DNA of 64,000 nt from Burkholderiales bacterium (GTDB taxonomy: Bacteria > Pseudomonadota > Gammaproteobacteria > Burkholderiales > Burkholderiaceae_D), in the NCBI GenBank assembly GCA_016196925.1, contig JACPWS010000017.1, positions 1-64,000 of the forward strand. Reading direction: 5' to 3'. Below the pieces are notes generated by a model. It saw only the letters and a list, made by a program, of their open reading frames with translations. It was not told where the DNA came from and did no database searches. A program made the position numbers and the translations under genes. This document shows, piece after piece, positions 18,705 through 27,804 of this stretch (positions are counted from its first letter, which is position 1; each line of letters opens with the position of its first letter).

Positions 18705-19595
18705 TCAGGTGTAGAGTTTCTCTCGCCACGCCGCCGACGCCAATTCCCAGAAATGGGCGATGCCGGCCGGCGTGGCGCCCAGGCGCAAGCCGAGTAAGCG
18801 CGCCGCCGGCAACAACGCCTCTTGCAGCAAATCGTTATCGCCGCGATCGAAAGCCAGCGCCCCGGTTTGCTTGGACAGTTTTTCGCCGTCGGCATTCACG
18901 ACCAGCGGCACGTGCAGATACGCCGGAGTCGGCAAGCCGAGCAAGCCTTGCAGATAAATCTGGCGCGCCGTCGAATCGAGCAAATCGGCGCCGCGAACCA
19001 CATCGGTGACGCCTTGTTCCGCATCGTCGACCACCACCGCCAGTTGATACGCCCAGTAACCGTCGGCCCGTTTCAACACGAAGTCGCCGACCTCGGCCGT
19101 CAAGTCTTGCAGTTGCGGGCCGCACAGGCGGTCGTTAAAGCGGATCAGCTGATGCGGCTGCAACGGTACCCGCAGCCGCCAGGCGCGCGCCGCTTTACCG
19201 GGCGGCAAGCCGGCGCGGCAAGTGCCGGGGTAAATCTGCTTGGCCGCTTCGCCCATGCGCAGCCGCGAATCGGCGATTTCCTTGCGCGAGCAGCAGCACG
19301 GGTAAACCGCCGCACCGAGTCGCCGCAGCGCCGCTTCGTATAAGGGCTGGCGCCGGCTTTGCCAGACCGCCTCGCCGTCCCATTGCATGCCGCAACGTTG
19401 CAGCGAACGCAAGATATCGCGGTCGGCGCCGGCTACATTGCGGTCGAAATCGAGATCTTCTATGCGCAGCAGCCAGCGTCCGGCATGGATTCTGGCGTCC
19501 AGGTAACTGGCCATGGCCGCGACCAGCGAACCGATGTGCAGCGGGCCGCTGGGAGAGGGGGCGAAACGTCCAATGTAATGCTTGGGCTGAGACAT
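18705..19595 (-). CDS. gluQ: glutamyl-Q tRNA(Asp) synthetase
   Basis: This 296-residue shortened GluRS-like enzyme (YadB/GluQRS) activates glutamate and attaches it to queuosine at the wobble base of tRNA-Asp. It has class I signatures: [19 protein letters not shown] (residues 10-28, the HIGH-type motif HIGS) and EKLSKQTGA (the KMSKS-type motif, near 250). The anticodon-binding domain of full GluRS is absent, as expected. A Cys group YPCCCSRKE near residue 98 matches the zinc site. It is convergent with the His-rich gene. Confidence 0.95.
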   Translation of the reverse strand: MSQPKHYIGRFAPSPSGPLHIGSLVAAMASYLDARIHAGRWLLRIEDLDFDRNVAGADRDILRSLQRCGMQWDGEAVWQSRRQPLYEAALRRLGAAVYPCCCSRKEIADSRLRMGEAAKQIYPGTCRAGLPPGKAARAWRLRVPLQPHQLIRFNDRLCGPQLQDLTAEVGDFVLKRADGYWAYQLAVVVDDAEQGVTDVVRGADLLDSTARQIYLQGLLGLPTPAYLHVPLVVNADGEKLSKQTGALAFDRGDNDLLQEALLPAARLLGLRLGATPAGIAHFWELASAAWREKLYT

Positions 19596-19976
19596 CGATT
19601 TCCAGTCAACATGCGTTGCGTCAAAGGGGAGGGGGCTGCCAGCCCCGCCGGCAATTTTGCCTGAAGCGCGGGCAAGGTCAAGCTGGTTTGTCGCTGCAAG
19701 CGCATGGCGCTCATGGACGGCCAGCGCAAGCCGGTGTCGCCCAGCGCTGCTGCAGTATGTTTTCCGGCCCTGTGGACGCTAAAAATACTTCCCCCCCAGT
19801 ATATTTTAAGATCGTTTAAATACGCTGACAATACGGCGTTTTTACGGCATACTCCCCGTTTTTATGCGATTATGAGGCGGCTGCAGCCGCATTGCCGGCG
19901 TCGGGCATGTTGTTGCTATAAAAGTAGTTTTCCGGTAATTTGGCGGAATACAAGAAAACAAGCGGGAGACGACACG
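19596..19976. other. gene-free stretch between gluQ and a small membrane protein
   Basis: About 380 bases lie between divergent genes. Open frames here are short and lack ribosome sites. It must contain both promoters, but no strong box pair stands out. A run of eight C residues lies near 19790-19797. Nothing else is recognised. Confidence 0.4.
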
Positions 19977-20453
19977 ATGAAAGCCGACGCCGAATTTGCC
20001 GAGCAATACACGCAGGCCGAACGCATACGCTTTGCCGTGGCGGGCGTGCTGGCCGGCGCGCTGATTATTTTCTGTTCGCAGACCTGGCTATTCCCCTGGT
20101 TCCGCGAATTTGTCCGCTCTGCGCCTTGCCGCAGCATCGCCGGCATCAACGGTTTAAGCGTGCTTTGGTATGGAATATTCTCGGGCTTGCCGCTGTTTAC
20201 CGCGCTGCTCCTGATCGCGACTTTGGGTTGGCGCGGGCGGAAGATTTTGCGCGACGGGCAAGCGCCGCCGGCCGGAGAGAAAGTGTTGCGGCCGACTAAA
20301 ATCTGCCGCGGCCGTCAGGCGCGCATCATCGCCTATCTGCATTTTGCGGCGCCGCTGCCGTTTTTCGTCCTCGCGTTGTGGGGCGCGTTTCAGGCGCAGG
20401 ACATGTCGGCCCGGATGCGGCCGGAACAATGTTCCGCCGCTCCGGCGCCCTGA
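19977..20453 (+). CDS. small inner-membrane protein, function unknown
   Basis: This 158-residue protein has three hydrophobic segments (about residues 18-38, 62-82 and 118-138) and a basic loop between the second and third. The ATG follows GGGAG by 8 bases; a longer frame from 19704 is not supported by a ribosome site. The segment HFAAPLPFFVLALWG and the paired small residues recall small membrane proteins near metabolic genes in Oxalobacteraceae. I cannot name a family. It is convergent with trhO, 24 bases apart. Confidence 0.65.
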   Translation: MKADAEFAEQYTQAERIRFAVAGVLAGALIIFCSQTWLFPWFREFVRSAPCRSIAGINGLSVLWYGIFSGLPLFTALLLIATLGWRGRKILRDGQAPPAGEKVLRPTKICRGRQARIIAYLHFAAPLPFFVLALWGAFQAQDMSARMRPEQCSAAPAP

Positions 20454-20477
20454 AGCCGGCAGGCATGCCGCGTTAAA

Positions 20478-21356
20478 TCAAACGGCTTCGGCTTGCGCCA
20501 TTTCCTTCTGACAATGCGGGCAAGACTTGCCCGGCACATACCAGGGCGAGAGTTGTTCGCGCGGCGTCACCACGGCGCGGCAGGCGAAGCATTGCTTGGT
20601 GTCGGTCGCTTCCAGCCTGGGATTGAGGGCGGTGCGGTAATCGAACACGAAACAATCGCCGTGGTAATGCGCGCCGCCGACTTCTTCAAAATACTTGAGG
20701 ATGCCGCCTTCCAGCTGATACACGTTGTCGTAACCGACATTTTGCATGTGGATCGCGGCTTTTTCGCAGCGTATGCCGCCGGTGCAGAACGTGACCACGG
20801 TCTTGTCGTTCAGCGCCTCGCGGTTGGCGGCGATCACGGCCGGGAATTCGGTGAACTTCGTGATGCGGTAATCGATGGTGTTATCGAAGCTGCCGACATC
20901 GACTTCAAAATCATTGCGGGTATCGACCATCACCACTTGCTTGCCTTTGTCGTCGTGGCCCTGGTCGAGCCAGCGCTTCAGCGTAGTCGCATCGACAGCC
21001 GGCGCGCGGCCGTCTTCGGGCTTGATCAGCGGCATGCGCATGGTGATGATTTCCGGTTTCAGCTTGACCAGCAATTTGGTGAAAGGCTGGCGGTCGGAAA
21101 AACTCTCTTTCGCCACCACATCGGCAAAGCGCGCATCGCCGTGCAGCCAGGCCATGTAGGCGTCGATCTCGTGGCGCAAGCCGGCCAGGAACATATTGAT
21201 GCCTTCCGGCGTCAGCAAGACCGTGCCCTTCAGATTCAATTGCTGGCACTTGGCGAGAAATTCGGAACGTTTTTCAGCGGTGTCGTCGAAAGTGATGAAT
21301 TTGTAGGCAGAGATGTTAACGTAAGGTGTGGCGGCGTCGGGCATTGCAGAAGACAT
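20478..21356 (-). CDS. trhO: rhodanese-type tRNA uridine hydroxylase TrhO (YceA)
   Basis: This 292-residue protein of the YceA/TrhO family installs the oxygen of 5-hydroxyuridine at position 34 of certain tRNAs. It has an N-terminal acylphosphatase-like domain (about 10-100) and a rhodanese domain (about 120-225) with the active-site loop [10 protein letters not shown] (Cys near residue 190). A C-terminal Cys-rich part, CFACRAVVT and CPHCQKEM, is probably zinc-binding. The length fits the family. It is a single gene with its own upstream region. Confidence 0.93.
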   Translation of the reverse strand: MSSAMPDAATPYVNISAYKFITFDDTAEKRSEFLAKCQQLNLKGTVLLTPEGINMFLAGLRHEIDAYMAWLHGDARFADVVAKESFSDRQPFTKLLVKLKPEIITMRMPLIKPEDGRAPAVDATTLKRWLDQGHDDKGKQVVMVDTRNDFEVDVGSFDNTIDYRITKFTEFPAVIAANREALNDKTVVTFCTGGIRCEKAAIHMQNVGYDNVYQLEGGILKYFEEVGGAHYHGDCFVFDYRTALNPRLEATDTKQCFACRAVVTPREQLSPWYVPGKSCPHCQKEMAQAEAV

Positions 21357-21735
21357 GGTGGTGGAGTAGGTAAGTCATTGATTTGGCAGCATTATAGGCC
21401 AGATCGCGCGAGTCTGTAACGGACTACGCAGCCGGCTGCGTATCCGGCGATGTTAATCATCCGGGCCGGTCGGTGCTGGCCGCTCCAAAACCAATGCTTG
21501 GAATTGAGCATGCCAGGCAACGGCATGCGCGAACAATGGGCATCATTGCGACCGGCGACACTCAGCCGGAAGCGGTCATCAAGCGTAGACTTCGCAACGC
21601 CCGCTTCAGACTGTTAGCGGTCGGTCGTGCTTGGAAAATTTTAACGTTTGACATGAGGGGGTTAGGCCTCACCTCATTGCTCTCGCGCCCTTGATTCCGA
21701 TAAGCCTGATGGGCCGACGTGTGCGTGATGAAGAC
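21357..21735. other. gene-free stretch downstream of the HEPN-like gene
   Basis: About 380 bases lie between the start of trhO and the stop of the next minus-strand gene. Frames such as 21473-21694 have no ribosome site and no recognisable product. Base composition drifts lower in G+C here than in the flanks. Nothing functional is recognised, and it may be remnant DNA. Confidence 0.4.
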
Positions 21736-22173
21736 CTAAACGCCAACTTCATTTTCGTAGAACCAGTTGTCGAACACACGCATTCTGTCGGTCCGCTCCA
21801 GGTTCAGCCGATCGTAGTTCGAACATGCTCGAACAATCATCCATTGCGCAGCGCGCCGAAGATCGGTTGTGACATTCGCCTCCTCGGGGGCGCGCATGTG
21901 CTTCGCCGCGTTGCGCGCAAGGTTTTCACCATCGGCAAAATCTTGCCACCGTAGTTCGGTTCGGTGTAGTAGCTTATGCGTTTTCGCTGTCACTTCGTAT
22001 GCTTGCTGCATTGCGTTCTCGCCTCCGGCGAGCTTGACCGCTTGACCGAGAATCTCTTCTGCGGCCCCGGCCAGGGTGAGCGCAGCGACGTCAGATCGCT
22101 CTGCGAGGAAGATCTCGATCGCCGTGTCAAGCTGTTCGGTGGCCAAGGTTACTCGGCTGTAGGTAGTGGGCAT
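21736..22173 (-). CDS. possible HEPN-type helical protein
   Basis: This 145-residue, mostly helical soluble protein has no signal peptide. The first half includes EQLDTAIEIFLAERSDVA and LAGAAEEILGQAVK. The second half has NLARNAAKHMRAPEE (about residues 84-98), where R-N-A-A-K-H fits the R-x4-6-H motif of HEPN ribonuclease domains. HEPN proteins are often toxins or nucleotidyltransferase partners. No partner gene lies beside it. Its composition is less G+C-rich than that of its neighbours, which hints at transfer. The ribosome site is weak. The family assignment is tentative. Confidence 0.5.
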   Translation of the reverse strand: MPTTYSRVTLATEQLDTAIEIFLAERSDVAALTLAGAAEEILGQAVKLAGGENAMQQAYEVTAKTHKLLHRTELRWQDFADGENLARNAAKHMRAPEEANVTTDLRRAAQWMIVRACSNYDRLNLERTDRMRVFDNWFYENEVGV

Positions 22174-22300
22174 TTGTGAGGCCTAATTTGTTTTAAAGTG
22201 CAAATTGGTAAATTGCCAGAAACGTGTAAATGAAGCAATTTCTGTGCATCCCCTTGTCAATTCGGGTCAACATAGTGGGCCAACGACAAGCAAGGCGGTA

Positions 22301-22780
22301 TCAATTCGCCCCAGCGTCTGCCGCCAGCAGCATTTCCACATGCGGGATGTCGTCTTCCAGATAGACTTCCGATACGGTGCGGAAGCCGAAGCCGCCGTAA
22401 AACTTTTCCAGATAAGCTTGCGCACCTATGCGTATCGCCGCCTCCGGGTAAATGTGGCGCAACGCGTCTATGCCGTTGGCGATCAGTTGTTTACCAACAC
22501 CGCTACCGCGCCAGTCCGCCGTGCTGAGCACGCGTCCCAGCGCCGGTTCGGCAAAGGTAAGGCCGGGCGGCACGATGCGCAGATACGCCGCGACTTGATT
22601 ATCGGCGGTCCAGGCGATCAGATGCCGGCAAGCGGGGTCGAGGCCGTCAATGTCTTGATACGGGCAATGTTGTTCGACCACAAACACGGCGCAACGGGCG
22701 GCGTAAATCGCATGCAACTGGGTATTGCTGAGTTCGGCAAACGGGCTGCATTGCCAGTGTAATTGTGCGAGTGAGTTCAT
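22301..22780 (-). CDS. elaA: ElaA-family GNAT acetyltransferase
   Basis: This 159-residue GNAT protein of the ElaA group contains the hallmark LHAIYAARCAVFVVEQHCPYQDIDGLD (split here as LHAIYAARCAVF and VVEQHCPYQDIDG, about residues 20-45). The acetyl-CoA loop region is ADWRGSGVGKQLI (near 90). ElaA's physiological substrate is not settled. The ATG at 22780 is preceded by GAGAAG; an extension to 22846 runs into an inverted-repeat element and is not used. Confidence 0.88.
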   Translation of the reverse strand: MNSLAQLHWQCSPFAELSNTQLHAIYAARCAVFVVEQHCPYQDIDGLDPACRHLIAWTADNQVAAYLRIVPPGLTFAEPALGRVLSTADWRGSGVGKQLIANGIDALRHIYPEAAIRIGAQAYLEKFYGGFGFRTVSEVYLEDDIPHVEMLLAADAGAN

Positions 22781-22816
22781 TGGCTTCTCGAAATAAATTG
22801 ATGAGCGAAGCAAGGA

Positions 22817-22931
22817 AATGCTGAGTAAGCGTAGCGAGCGGCGCAAGGTTTAGTTAAGAAGCGCAGTCGTACTGCGGTACGACGAGCATCGCAGGCTAAA
22901 GATTGCGTTGCGCAGTAGCTTAATCAGCATT
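22817..22931. repeat. 115-bp imperfect palindrome
   Basis: The outer arms AATGCTGAGTAAGC (22817-22830) and GCTTAATCAGCATT (22918-22931) pair at 13 of 14 positions. The inner arms (GCGGCGCAAGGTTTAG and CTAAAGATTGCGTTGCGC) continue the pairing loosely. The centre is a tight hairpin TCGTACTGCGGTACGA (22868-22883). It fills the gap between elaA and the LytTR regulator and has no coding capacity. Confidence 0.75.
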
Positions 22932-22935
22932 TGCG

Positions 22936-23751
22936 TTACATTTGTTTGAACAGGTGGGAATAAACGCGGCTGACTTGTAGCCGGTCTTCGCTGCCGCGCA
23001 ATTTTAAGCTGATCTTTCCGGCTTCGTCTTTATGGGCGGCGTGGATGTGGCGGCTGTTGACCACGGTGCTGCGGTGGATTTGCCAGAATTGCTGCTGATC
23101 GAGTTGCGGCAACAATTCGCGCAGGCTGCTGCGTATCAGCGAGGAATGCTCGGCGGTGACGACGTTGATGTATTTGTCGGTCGCTTCGAAATACAGCACC
23201 TCTTCCAGCGCGATCATGCGGATCTGGTTGCCGACCGCGGCGCGGATGATGCTGAGTCTCTGGCTGGGCGCCGGCTGGCCGGGCAGGGCGGACTGGCCTT
23301 GGGCCGGCAGCAACTGGCGCAATTGTCCCAGCACCCGCTCCAGTTCGCCGGCGCGCTGGCGGCCGTCGTCCAGCCTGGCTTGCAGCCGTTGCACGGTCTT
23401 GTTCAGACGCTCGGTGCTGACCGGCTTCAGCACGTAATCGGCGGCGGAATGCTCGAAGGCAGCCAGCGCGTATTCGTCATAGGCGGTGACGTACACGATC
23501 AGCGGGAAGGCTTTCTCGTCCGGCCATTCTTCCGCCAATTCCTGCGCGACTTCCAGGCCGGTTTTGCCCGGCATTTTGATGTCCAGGAACAGCACGTCCG
23601 GCAAGTGCGTCAAGGCTTGCTGCACCGCTTGCACGCCGTTTTCCACCACGCTGCACAGCTGCAGCGCGGGCCAGCTGGTCTTCAACATGTTTTGCAGCGT
23701 CAGCGACAGGATGGGTTCGTCTTCTGCGATCAGGGCGCGTAGATTGGTCAT
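22936..23751 (-). CDS. LytTR-type response regulator
   Basis: This 271-residue two-component regulator has a receiver domain (about 1-120, phosphorylation Asp in VLFLDIKMPG near residue 57) and a LytTR DNA-binding domain (about 165-268). The latter carries LEEVLYFEATDKYINVVTAE and FWQIHRSTVVNSRHI. Between them is a helical, Gln-rich linker. It follows its kinase gene by 6 bases on the same strand and is surely its partner. Regulated genes cannot be read from the window; LytTR systems often act on membrane or transport genes. Confidence 0.92.
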   Translation of the reverse strand: MTNLRALIAEDEPILSLTLQNMLKTSWPALQLCSVVENGVQAVQQALTHLPDVLFLDIKMPGKTGLEVAQELAEEWPDEKAFPLIVYVTAYDEYALAAFEHSAADYVLKPVSTERLNKTVQRLQARLDDGRQRAGELERVLGQLRQLLPAQGQSALPGQPAPSQRLSIIRAAVGNQIRMIALEEVLYFEATDKYINVVTAEHSSLIRSSLRELLPQLDQQQFWQIHRSTVVNSRHIHAAHKDEAGKISLKLRGSEDRLQVSRVYSHLFKQM

Positions 23752-23757
23752 GGCGAT

Positions 23758-24891
23758 TTAAGAGTTGAGCGGGAGATAAAGCTGGGCGATTGCGCCTTGC
23801 GGCTGGTTCGGCGTCAGGGACAGGCGTGCCGCCGGCCCATACAAGGCCAACAGGCGGTCGCGGATATTCGCGTTGCCGACATGCTGGCCTGAGCTGCTTG
23901 GCGCGCTGGCGTGGTCGTTGTAATCGAAAGGCAGGCCGAGTCCGTTATCGCGGACACTGAGGTGCAGATATTTGGCGTCTGTGCTGGCGCTGACGTGGAT
24001 GTCGCCGCCGTCCATGTGCGGTTCTATGCCGTGCTTGATGGCGTTTTCCACCAGCGGTTGCAGCAACATCGGTGCGATCGTTTGCTCTTGCAATGCTGCC
24101 GGCAAATCAAGCGTGTAGCGCAGGCGTTTTCCCATGCGGATGGACAGCAATTCCAGATAGGCCTGCATCAGCGTGAATTCCTGTTGCAGCGTGGTTTGCC
24201 CGGCGCGCGAAGCGCTGAGCGTGGTGCGCAAATACACGATCAATTGCGCCAGCATGTGTTGCGCCCGCTGCTGGTCGAGTGCGATCAAGCCTTGCAAATT
24301 GGCCAGGGTGTTGAACAACATGTGCGGTTCGATTTGCGCTTGCAGTAGCTGAAGCTGCGCTTGCATCGCCTGGCGCTCGATGGCGGCGGTGCGGGCTTTC
24401 TCTTGCTCGGCGCTGGCAAGCAGCTCGCTCATCCGGGTTCTATGCCAGAAATACCAGGCGGCGATGATGCTGACGATGGCCGTCATCGCGACAAAACTGC
24501 TGGCATACGTCCATTGGAAATTCAGGACGTTTTTGATGGGATAGGAAAAAATCGCCGCAGCCAGCAATAAGCCCAGGAAATAGGCAATAGGAGTGCAGAC
24601 TATGCACAGCAATATATACAAATTACGTGGTGCCGGCTTTCTACCCCAGGCCAGGTATTTGATGCTGTCGATCAGGATAAATGCAATCGTGCCTATGCAC
24701 ATGGCAAACACCCAGCTTGCGAAGAAATCGCCTTCGGTGCGCATCACGTAGGTGACCAGGATGGCGCACAGGGTATTGATAAAAACCACACGCAGATAAT
24801 CGGTGGCTTTTTTCTTGAGTAATTGCGCCACACTTTGTTCAAAATGGGTCTGGCAATAGATTTGCAGGCGGGCGAATAACTGGGTGGTCAT
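23758..24891 (-). CDS. LytS/YpdA-like sensor histidine kinase
   Basis: This 377-residue membrane kinase has four hydrophobic segments in the first 150 residues, a helical linker and a His_kinase domain. Its QIEPHMLFNTLANLQ (His near residue 190) is the phospho-acceptor box of the LytS/AlgZ group. A HATPase domain follows with LQPLVENAIKHGI (N box) and VRDNGLGLP (G1 box). No extracellular sensor domain is visible, so sensing probably occurs within the membrane. It is first in a two-gene operon with the LytTR regulator. Confidence 0.92.
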   Translation of the reverse strand: MTTQLFARLQIYCQTHFEQSVAQLLKKKATDYLRVVFINTLCAILVTYVMRTEGDFFASWVFAMCIGTIAFILIDSIKYLAWGRKPAPRNLYILLCIVCTPIAYFLGLLLAAAIFSYPIKNVLNFQWTYASSFVAMTAIVSIIAAWYFWHRTRMSELLASAEQEKARTAAIERQAMQAQLQLLQAQIEPHMLFNTLANLQGLIALDQQRAQHMLAQLIVYLRTTLSASRAGQTTLQQEFTLMQAYLELLSIRMGKRLRYTLDLPAALQEQTIAPMLLQPLVENAIKHGIEPHMDGGDIHVSASTDAKYLHLSVRDNGLGLPFDYNDHASAPSSSGQHVGNANIRDRLLALYGPAARLSLTPNQPQGAIAQLYLPLNS

Positions 24892-25052
24892 GGCTGGCGA
24901 TAGGAATAAGTACGTGAAGTAATGGGGTCTAGCTTAAACATTCCTTCACAAAAAACGCAGCGAAATGGGACGAAATCCCTGCTCATGGGAGTCAGGGCCC
25001 CGAAAAAAGCCGTGAAACGCAGCCGGCTCATGACGGGGCAGACGGCGCAGTC

Positions 25053-26294
25053 CTAAATCACTTGTTTCTGATGCAAGCTGGCCAGTTGCTCCTCGCTATA
25101 GCCCAGCACCTGGCGCAGCACTTGCCCGGTATCCTGCCCCAGCAGCGGCGGCGCCAGCGTGTATTGCGGTGGCGTGACGGACAGTTTCATCGGGCTGCCG
25201 ACCAGTTGCACTTGTCCGGCCGTCGGATGCGGCAGGCTGATCTGCATTTCCCGGGCGCGCACTTGCGGGTCGTCGAACACTTCATCCAGGTTGTTGATCG
25301 GGCCGCAAGGCACGCCGGCGGCCTCCAGCAAGTCTATCCATTCCTGCTTGGTCTTTTGCCTGACCATCTCGGCCAGGATAGGCACCAGCGTGTCGCGCTG
25401 CTGCACCCGGGCCGGATTGGTCGCAAAGCGCTCATCCTCGGCCAACTCAGGGCGGCCGCCGATTTGCACGAACTTGCGGTACTGGCCGTCGTTGCCGGCC
25501 GCCACGATGATGTGGCCGTCGGCGGTGGCAAAGGTCTGGTAAGGCACGATATTGGCGTGCGCATTGCCCCAGCGCTTGGGTGCCTGGCCGCTGGTCAGGT
25601 AATTGGTGTTCATGTTGGCCAGCATTGCGACTTGCACATCGAGCAAGGCCATGTCGATATATTGGCCTTCGCCCGTGCGGTCGCGGTGGGTCAGCGCCGC
25701 CAGCACGGCGATGCTGGCGTACATGCCGGTCATCAGGTCGGCGATCGCGACCCCGGCTTTTTGCGGGCCGCCGCCCGGCAAGTCGTCGCGCTCGCCGGTC
25801 AGCGACATGAAACCGCCCATGCCTTGCACGATGAAGTCGTAGCCGGCGCGCTGGGCGTACGGCCCATTCTGGCCGAAGCCGGTGATCGAGCAATACACCA
25901 GATCGGGCTTGATCTGCTTCAGGCTGTCGTAATCGAGACCGTATTTCTTCAACTGGCCGACCTTGTAGTTTTCCAGCACCACGTCGGATACTGCGGCCAG
26001 CTCGCGTATGATTTGTTGGCCTTCGGGCGTGGCGATATCGACCGTAATCGCCTGCTTGCCGCGGTTCGCCGCCAGGTAATACGCGGCTTCGCTGGTATTC
26101 TTGCCTGCGGCATCACGCAAATAAGGCGGGCCCCAGCTGCGCGTGTCGTCGCCGCAACCGGGCCGTTCGACCTTGATGATTTCGGCGCCGAGATCGGCCA
26201 GGTTTTGCGCACACCAGGGGCCGGCCAGCACGCGGGTCAGGTCCAGCACGCGGATATGGCCGAGAGCGGTTTTTTGTGGCGACGCTGCAGTCAT
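25053..26294 (-). CDS. class III CoA-transferase (CaiB/BaiF family)
   Basis: This 413-residue enzyme moves CoA between carboxylic acids. Family features are the N-terminal HIRVLDLTRVLAGPWCAQNL (res 12-31, printed here to 20), the block DVVLENYKVGQLKKYGLDY and KAGVAIADLMTGMY. The Asp of ADL (about residue 186) corresponds to the catalytic Asp of formyl-CoA transferase. The substrate cannot be fixed; formate/oxalate, succinate and branched acids are all known in the family. AAGGA stands ahead of the ATG. It is divergent from ugpQ, 50 bases apart. Confidence 0.9.
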   Translation of the reverse strand: MTAASPQKTALGHIRVLDLTRVLAGPWCAQNLADLGAEIIKVERPGCGDDTRSWGPPYLRDAAGKNTSEAAYYLAANRGKQAITVDIATPEGQQIIRELAAVSDVVLENYKVGQLKKYGLDYDSLKQIKPDLVYCSITGFGQNGPYAQRAGYDFIVQGMGGFMSLTGERDDLPGGGPQKAGVAIADLMTGMYASIAVLAALTHRDRTGEGQYIDMALLDVQVAMLANMNTNYLTSGQAPKRWGNAHANIVPYQTFATADGHIIVAAGNDGQYRKFVQIGGRPELAEDERFATNPARVQQRDTLVPILAEMVRQKTKQEWIDLLEAAGVPCGPINNLDEVFDDPQVRAREMQISLPHPTAGQVQLVGSPMKLSVTPPQYTLAPPLLGQDTGQVLRQVLGYSEEQLASLHQKQVI

Positions 26295-26343
26295 CTTCGT
26301 TTATCCTTTACTTGTCTTGTCGTTATTTTGTGAGGAGAGCAGC

Positions 26344-27090
26344 ATGTGGCCCTATCCCAAAGTCATTGCCCATCGCGGCGGCGGCGTGCTGGCGCCGGAA
26401 AACACGCTGGCAGCCATGCAATGCGGGCTGGAACACGGCTTTGCCGCCGTGGAATTTGACGTGATGTTATCAAAGGATGGTGTCCCTGTGCTAATGCACG
26501 ACCCGGAATTTGGCCGGACCGTGCGCGGCAAGGGCAGCGTGGCCACGACTTTGGCGGCTGATTTGCAACGGATGGACGCCGGTAGCTGGTTTTCGGAAAA
26601 GTTCGCCGGTGAGACCGTGCCGACCTATGCCGCCGTGGTGCAATTCTGCCGCGCACATGGCATCTGGATGAATGTCGAGATCAAACCGACACCCGGCAGC
26701 GAAATCGAAACCGGCAGGGTGGTGGCCCAGCTCAGCCTGGATTTGTTTGCCGATGTGGCGCCCGGCGAGGTGAGCAGGCTGCCGCTGTTTTCTTCATTTT
26801 CGTTTGCCGCGCTGGCGGCTGCCAGGCAAGCTGCGCCGCAGATACCGCGCGGCTTTCTGATGAGTCAGCCCGGCTCCGACTGGCAGCAGCGCCTGCAGGA
26901 ATTGGAGGCGGTGGCGCTGCACACTAACCATCAGCACCTGACTGCGGCAGTGGCGCAACAGATCAAGGGCGCCGGCTATGGGCTACTGTGCTACACCGTG
27001 AATACACGCGAACGTGCCGCCGAAATCCTGGCCTGGGGCGTGGATGCGTTTTGCACCGATCGCATCGACCTGATCCCCGCGGATTTTTAA
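26344..27090 (+). CDS. ugpQ: cytoplasmic glycerophosphodiester phosphodiesterase
   Basis: This 248-residue TIM-barrel GDPD enzyme cleaves glycerophosphodiesters to glycerol-3-phosphate and an alcohol. Active-site landmarks are IAHRGG (about residue 7-12), APENTLAAM, EFDVMLSKDGVPVLMHDP (about 39-56) and MNVEIKP (near 111). There is no signal peptide, as in UgpQ rather than GlpQ. GAGGAG precedes the ATG at 26344; the longer frame from 26143 overlaps the divergent CoA-transferase and is rejected. No ugp transporter genes are adjacent. Confidence 0.92.
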   Translation: MWPYPKVIAHRGGGVLAPENTLAAMQCGLEHGFAAVEFDVMLSKDGVPVLMHDPEFGRTVRGKGSVATTLAADLQRMDAGSWFSEKFAGETVPTYAAVVQFCRAHGIWMNVEIKPTPGSEIETGRVVAQLSLDLFADVAPGEVSRLPLFSSFSFAALAAARQAAPQIPRGFLMSQPGSDWQQRLQELEAVALHTNHQHLTAAVAQQIKGAGYGLLCYTVNTRERAAEILAWGVDAFCTDRIDLIPADF

Positions 27091-27242
27091 CGGCGGATGC
27101 TTGTTACCGATGCTTGTTACCGATGCTTACACGGCTTACAGTTATTGGTGTCGGCGGCAACGACAATGCCGCCGTTATTGGCGCATGGGCGAGGTGCTCA
27201 TAAGTTGACAGGCAATTTCAAATTACACAGAAAGGCAGCATC

Positions 27243-27572
27243 ATGAAATCAGCGAAAATCGTTTCCGTTCTTCTTGCAACTTTGTTTGCAATTCCAGTAT
27301 TTGCCCAAAATACCAATACGCCGAATATCGACAAGCGCCAGGAAAATCAACAACAGCGCATTGCGGCAGGCATCAAGTCCGGTGCTTTGACTGCGAAGGA
27401 AGCGGGCAATCTGGAAAAACGCGAAGCCAGGATAGCAGCTGATAAACAGGCGGCCAAAGCCGACGGCGTGGTCACCAGGGAAGAGCGGGCGAAATTGCAA
27501 CGTGAAGAAAATCGCGCCAGCAAGAAGATTTATCAAAAAAAACATAACGCCAGAACCGCCGTAGCCGGTTAA
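27243..27572 (+). CDS. small secreted Lys/Ala/Glu-rich protein, function unknown
   Basis: This 109-residue protein has a signal peptide (about 1-21, ending VFAQ). The mature chain is strongly charged and helical, with the repeated pattern SGALTAKEAGNLEKREARI and ADGVVTREERAKLQREENR. Those two 'ALT/VVT-x-E-E' turns resemble loosely spaced EF-hand-like helix starts, but the loop acids for calcium are incomplete. It is preceded by AAAGGCAG and followed by a good terminator, so it is a monocistronic gene. I do not know its function. Confidence 0.75.
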   Translation: MKSAKIVSVLLATLFAIPVFAQNTNTPNIDKRQENQQQRIAAGIKSGALTAKEAGNLEKREARIAADKQAAKADGVVTREERAKLQREENRASKKIYQKKHNARTAVAG

Positions 27573-27586
27573 GTATCCTCGCCGAG

Positions 27587-27622
27587 AAAAACCGCCGGAA
27601 GCCTGGTTTCCCGGCGGTTTTT
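27587..27622 (+). terminator. rho-independent terminator
   Basis: AAAACCGCCGG (27587-27598) pairs with CCGGCGGTTTT (27611-27621) around an AAGCCTGGTTTC-type loop. The right arm ends in a T-run, and because the left arm begins with A residues it can act in both directions. It ends the small secreted gene. Confidence 0.85.
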
Positions 27623-27733
27623 GCATTTAAAGCCAGCCTTGCCATCCGAAAAAAATGGCGAAAGCCCTTGGCCTGAGCGGGATTTTTAATGTATTTGTAT
27701 TTAATTAAGCTTGCTTTCCTGGCACGGCTTTGC

Positions 27734-27764
27734 TTGAGGTAATGCTGAATTTATACCGTATAAT
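27734..27764 (+). promoter_or_regulatory. probable alaS promoter
   Basis: TATAAT lies at 27759-27764 with TTGAGG at 27734-27739, a spacing of 19, slightly long. The -10 is a perfect consensus and lies 41 bases ahead of the alaS ATG. Confidence 0.55.
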
Positions 27765-27804
27765 CAACAGTTAAACCCATTTTTCAGCTTTGAACCTTCA
27801 TTCT

